From positions 1 to 15,143 of the forward strand of contig QQSA01000103.1 in NCBI GenBank assembly GCA_003602535.1: a DNA stretch of 15,143 bases, given 5' to 3'. The position numbers were made by a program, and so were the translations under genes. Under the pieces are notes generated by a model, which saw only the letters and a program-made list of their open reading frames with translations, did not search any database and was not told where the DNA came from. Below are positions 14,467 through 15,143 of this stretch, in pieces (position 1 is the first letter of the stretch; each line of letters opens with the position of its first letter). The DNA comes from Candidatus Poseidoniales archaeon (lineage in GTDB: Archaea; Thermoplasmatota; Poseidoniia; Poseidoniales; Poseidoniaceae).

Positions 14467-15143
14467 ATGGGCAAAGGTAAGGCAAAGCGCGGAATACCTT
14501 CAAAAGTTGATGACTTCAACTCTTGGTATCCATTTATTGTCGAAGCATCAGAGTTGGTTGACAAGAGATATCCGATTAAGGGAATGGATGTATGGAGACC
14601 ATATGGATGGCGCACCATGAAGTTGATCGATTCATTAACTCACTCTGAAATGGAGCGTACCGATCATGAGGAAGTCAATTTTCCATTATTGATTCCAGAA
14701 AATCTTCTCGAAAAAGAAAATGCTCTTGTTGCTCGATTGAAAAGAGCTCGAGAAGAAGGTGTTGATCCTGATGACCTTCGAGATGAAGATGAAGAGGGTG
14801 GTTTCAAGAAAGAAGTTTACTGGGTAAAACACGCTGGTGAAAATAAACTGGACATACCTATGTTTTTGCGGCCTACTAGTGAGACTGCGATGTATACAAT
14901 GTTCCCATTATGGGTAAGATCACACAAAGATTTGCCTCTGAAAGTATACCAAATGGTAAACACATTCAGATATGAGACTAAACAAACTCGATCATTCATT
15001 CGAGTTAGAGAAATACACTTCTTTGAAGCACACACAGCACATGCTGATGAAGAATGTGCAACACGCCAAATCGGACAAGATTTGGAAATTGTAGACAATC
15101 TAATGCATGAATTATGTTTACCTGTAATCAAAGCCAAGAGACC
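14467..15143 (+). CDS. proS: Prolyl-tRNA synthetase, archaeal/eukaryotic type, 5' part
   Basis: The frame from the ATG at 14467 is open to the right edge (225 codons plus two bases). It is the N-terminal part of a class II prolyl-tRNA synthetase, which charges tRNA-Pro with proline. Visible are DFNSWYPFIVEASELVD (16-32), the motif 1 region KGMDVWRPYGWRTM (38-51), FPLLIPENLLEKE (72-84), EVYWVKHAG (116-124), LRPTSETAMY (134-143), LWVRSHKDLPLKVYQ (148-162) and the class II motif 2 NTFRYET...REIHFFEAHTAHA (165-193). These fit the archaeal form (YG...RPTSET, EAHTAHA). Compared with typical archaeal ProS there is an extra charged stretch at about 86-111 (ARLKRAREEGVDPDDLRDED). Motif 3 and the C-terminal domain lie beyond the window. 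A short basic N-terminal tail (GKGKAKR) precedes the family start. No ribosome binding site is evident. Confidence 0.93.
   Translation, partial: MGKGKAKRGIPSKVDDFNSWYPFIVEASELVDKRYPIKGMDVWRPYGWRTMKLIDSLTHSEMERTDHEEVNFPLLIPENLLEKENALVARLKRAREEGVDPDDLRDEDEEGGFKKEVYWVKHAGENKLDIPMFLRPTSETAMYTMFPLWVRSHKDLPLKVYQMVNTFRYETKQTRSFIRVREIHFFEAHTAHADEECATRQIGQDLEIVDNLMHELCLPVIKAKR

Overview
The window (about 40% G+C by eye) looks like a piece of a planktonic archaeal chromosome, most likely a Marine Group II euryarchaeon (Candidatus Poseidoniales) or a close Thermoplasmatota relative. The reasons are: a transketolase split into two adjacent genes, followed by a short-type transaldolase; an archaeal/eukaryotic-type prolyl-tRNA synthetase; a secreted beta-propeller protein with an Asp-rich calcium-binding linker and one C-terminal membrane anchor; TATA-like boxes placed for nearly leaderless transcripts; and Shine-Dalgarno matches of the GGTGAT type at internal operon genes. 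The assignment is an inference from gene content; no rRNA gene is present.

Layout. Positions 1-1609 (minus strand): an HMA-DUF4396 membrane protein, then mqnD, then the first codons of a further gene cut by the left edge. Positions 1811-4276 (plus strand): a long membrane-anchored beta-propeller protein with a strongly charged, repetitive cytoplasmic tail. It ends in a 4-base convergent overlap with mqnA. Positions 9079-4273 (minus strand): a PMR1-like P-type cation ATPase, then mqnE, then mqnA. Positions 9199-11328 (plus strand): an OPT-family transporter, divergent from the ATPase. Positions 11410-13849 (plus strand): transketolase N-terminal half, transketolase C-terminal half and transaldolase, closely packed. 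Positions 13902-14429: a small two-helix membrane protein of unknown function. Position 14467 to the right edge: the first 225 codons of prolyl-tRNA synthetase.

How the genes work together. MqnA (chorismate dehydratase), MqnE (aminofutalosine synthase) and MqnD (1,4-dihydroxy-6-naphthoate synthase) are three enzymes of the futalosine route to menaquinone, so the organism probably makes a menaquinone-type respiratory quinone. The nucleoside hydrolase/deaminase step and MqnC are not in view. The two transketolase halves and the transaldolase form a non-oxidative pentose phosphate module. The ATPase and OPT transporter add ion and peptide or metal-chelate transport and share a divergent promoter region. 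No mobile elements, CRISPR arrays, tRNAs or rRNAs were seen, and no gene-free stretch exceeds 130 bases.

Points most worth a second look: the 14-16-residue basic repeats and acidic block in the propeller protein's tail; loss of a normally conserved active-site histidine in the transketolase C half; the HMA-DUF4396 gene placed directly upstream of mqnD; and a charged insertion in the prolyl-tRNA synthetase.
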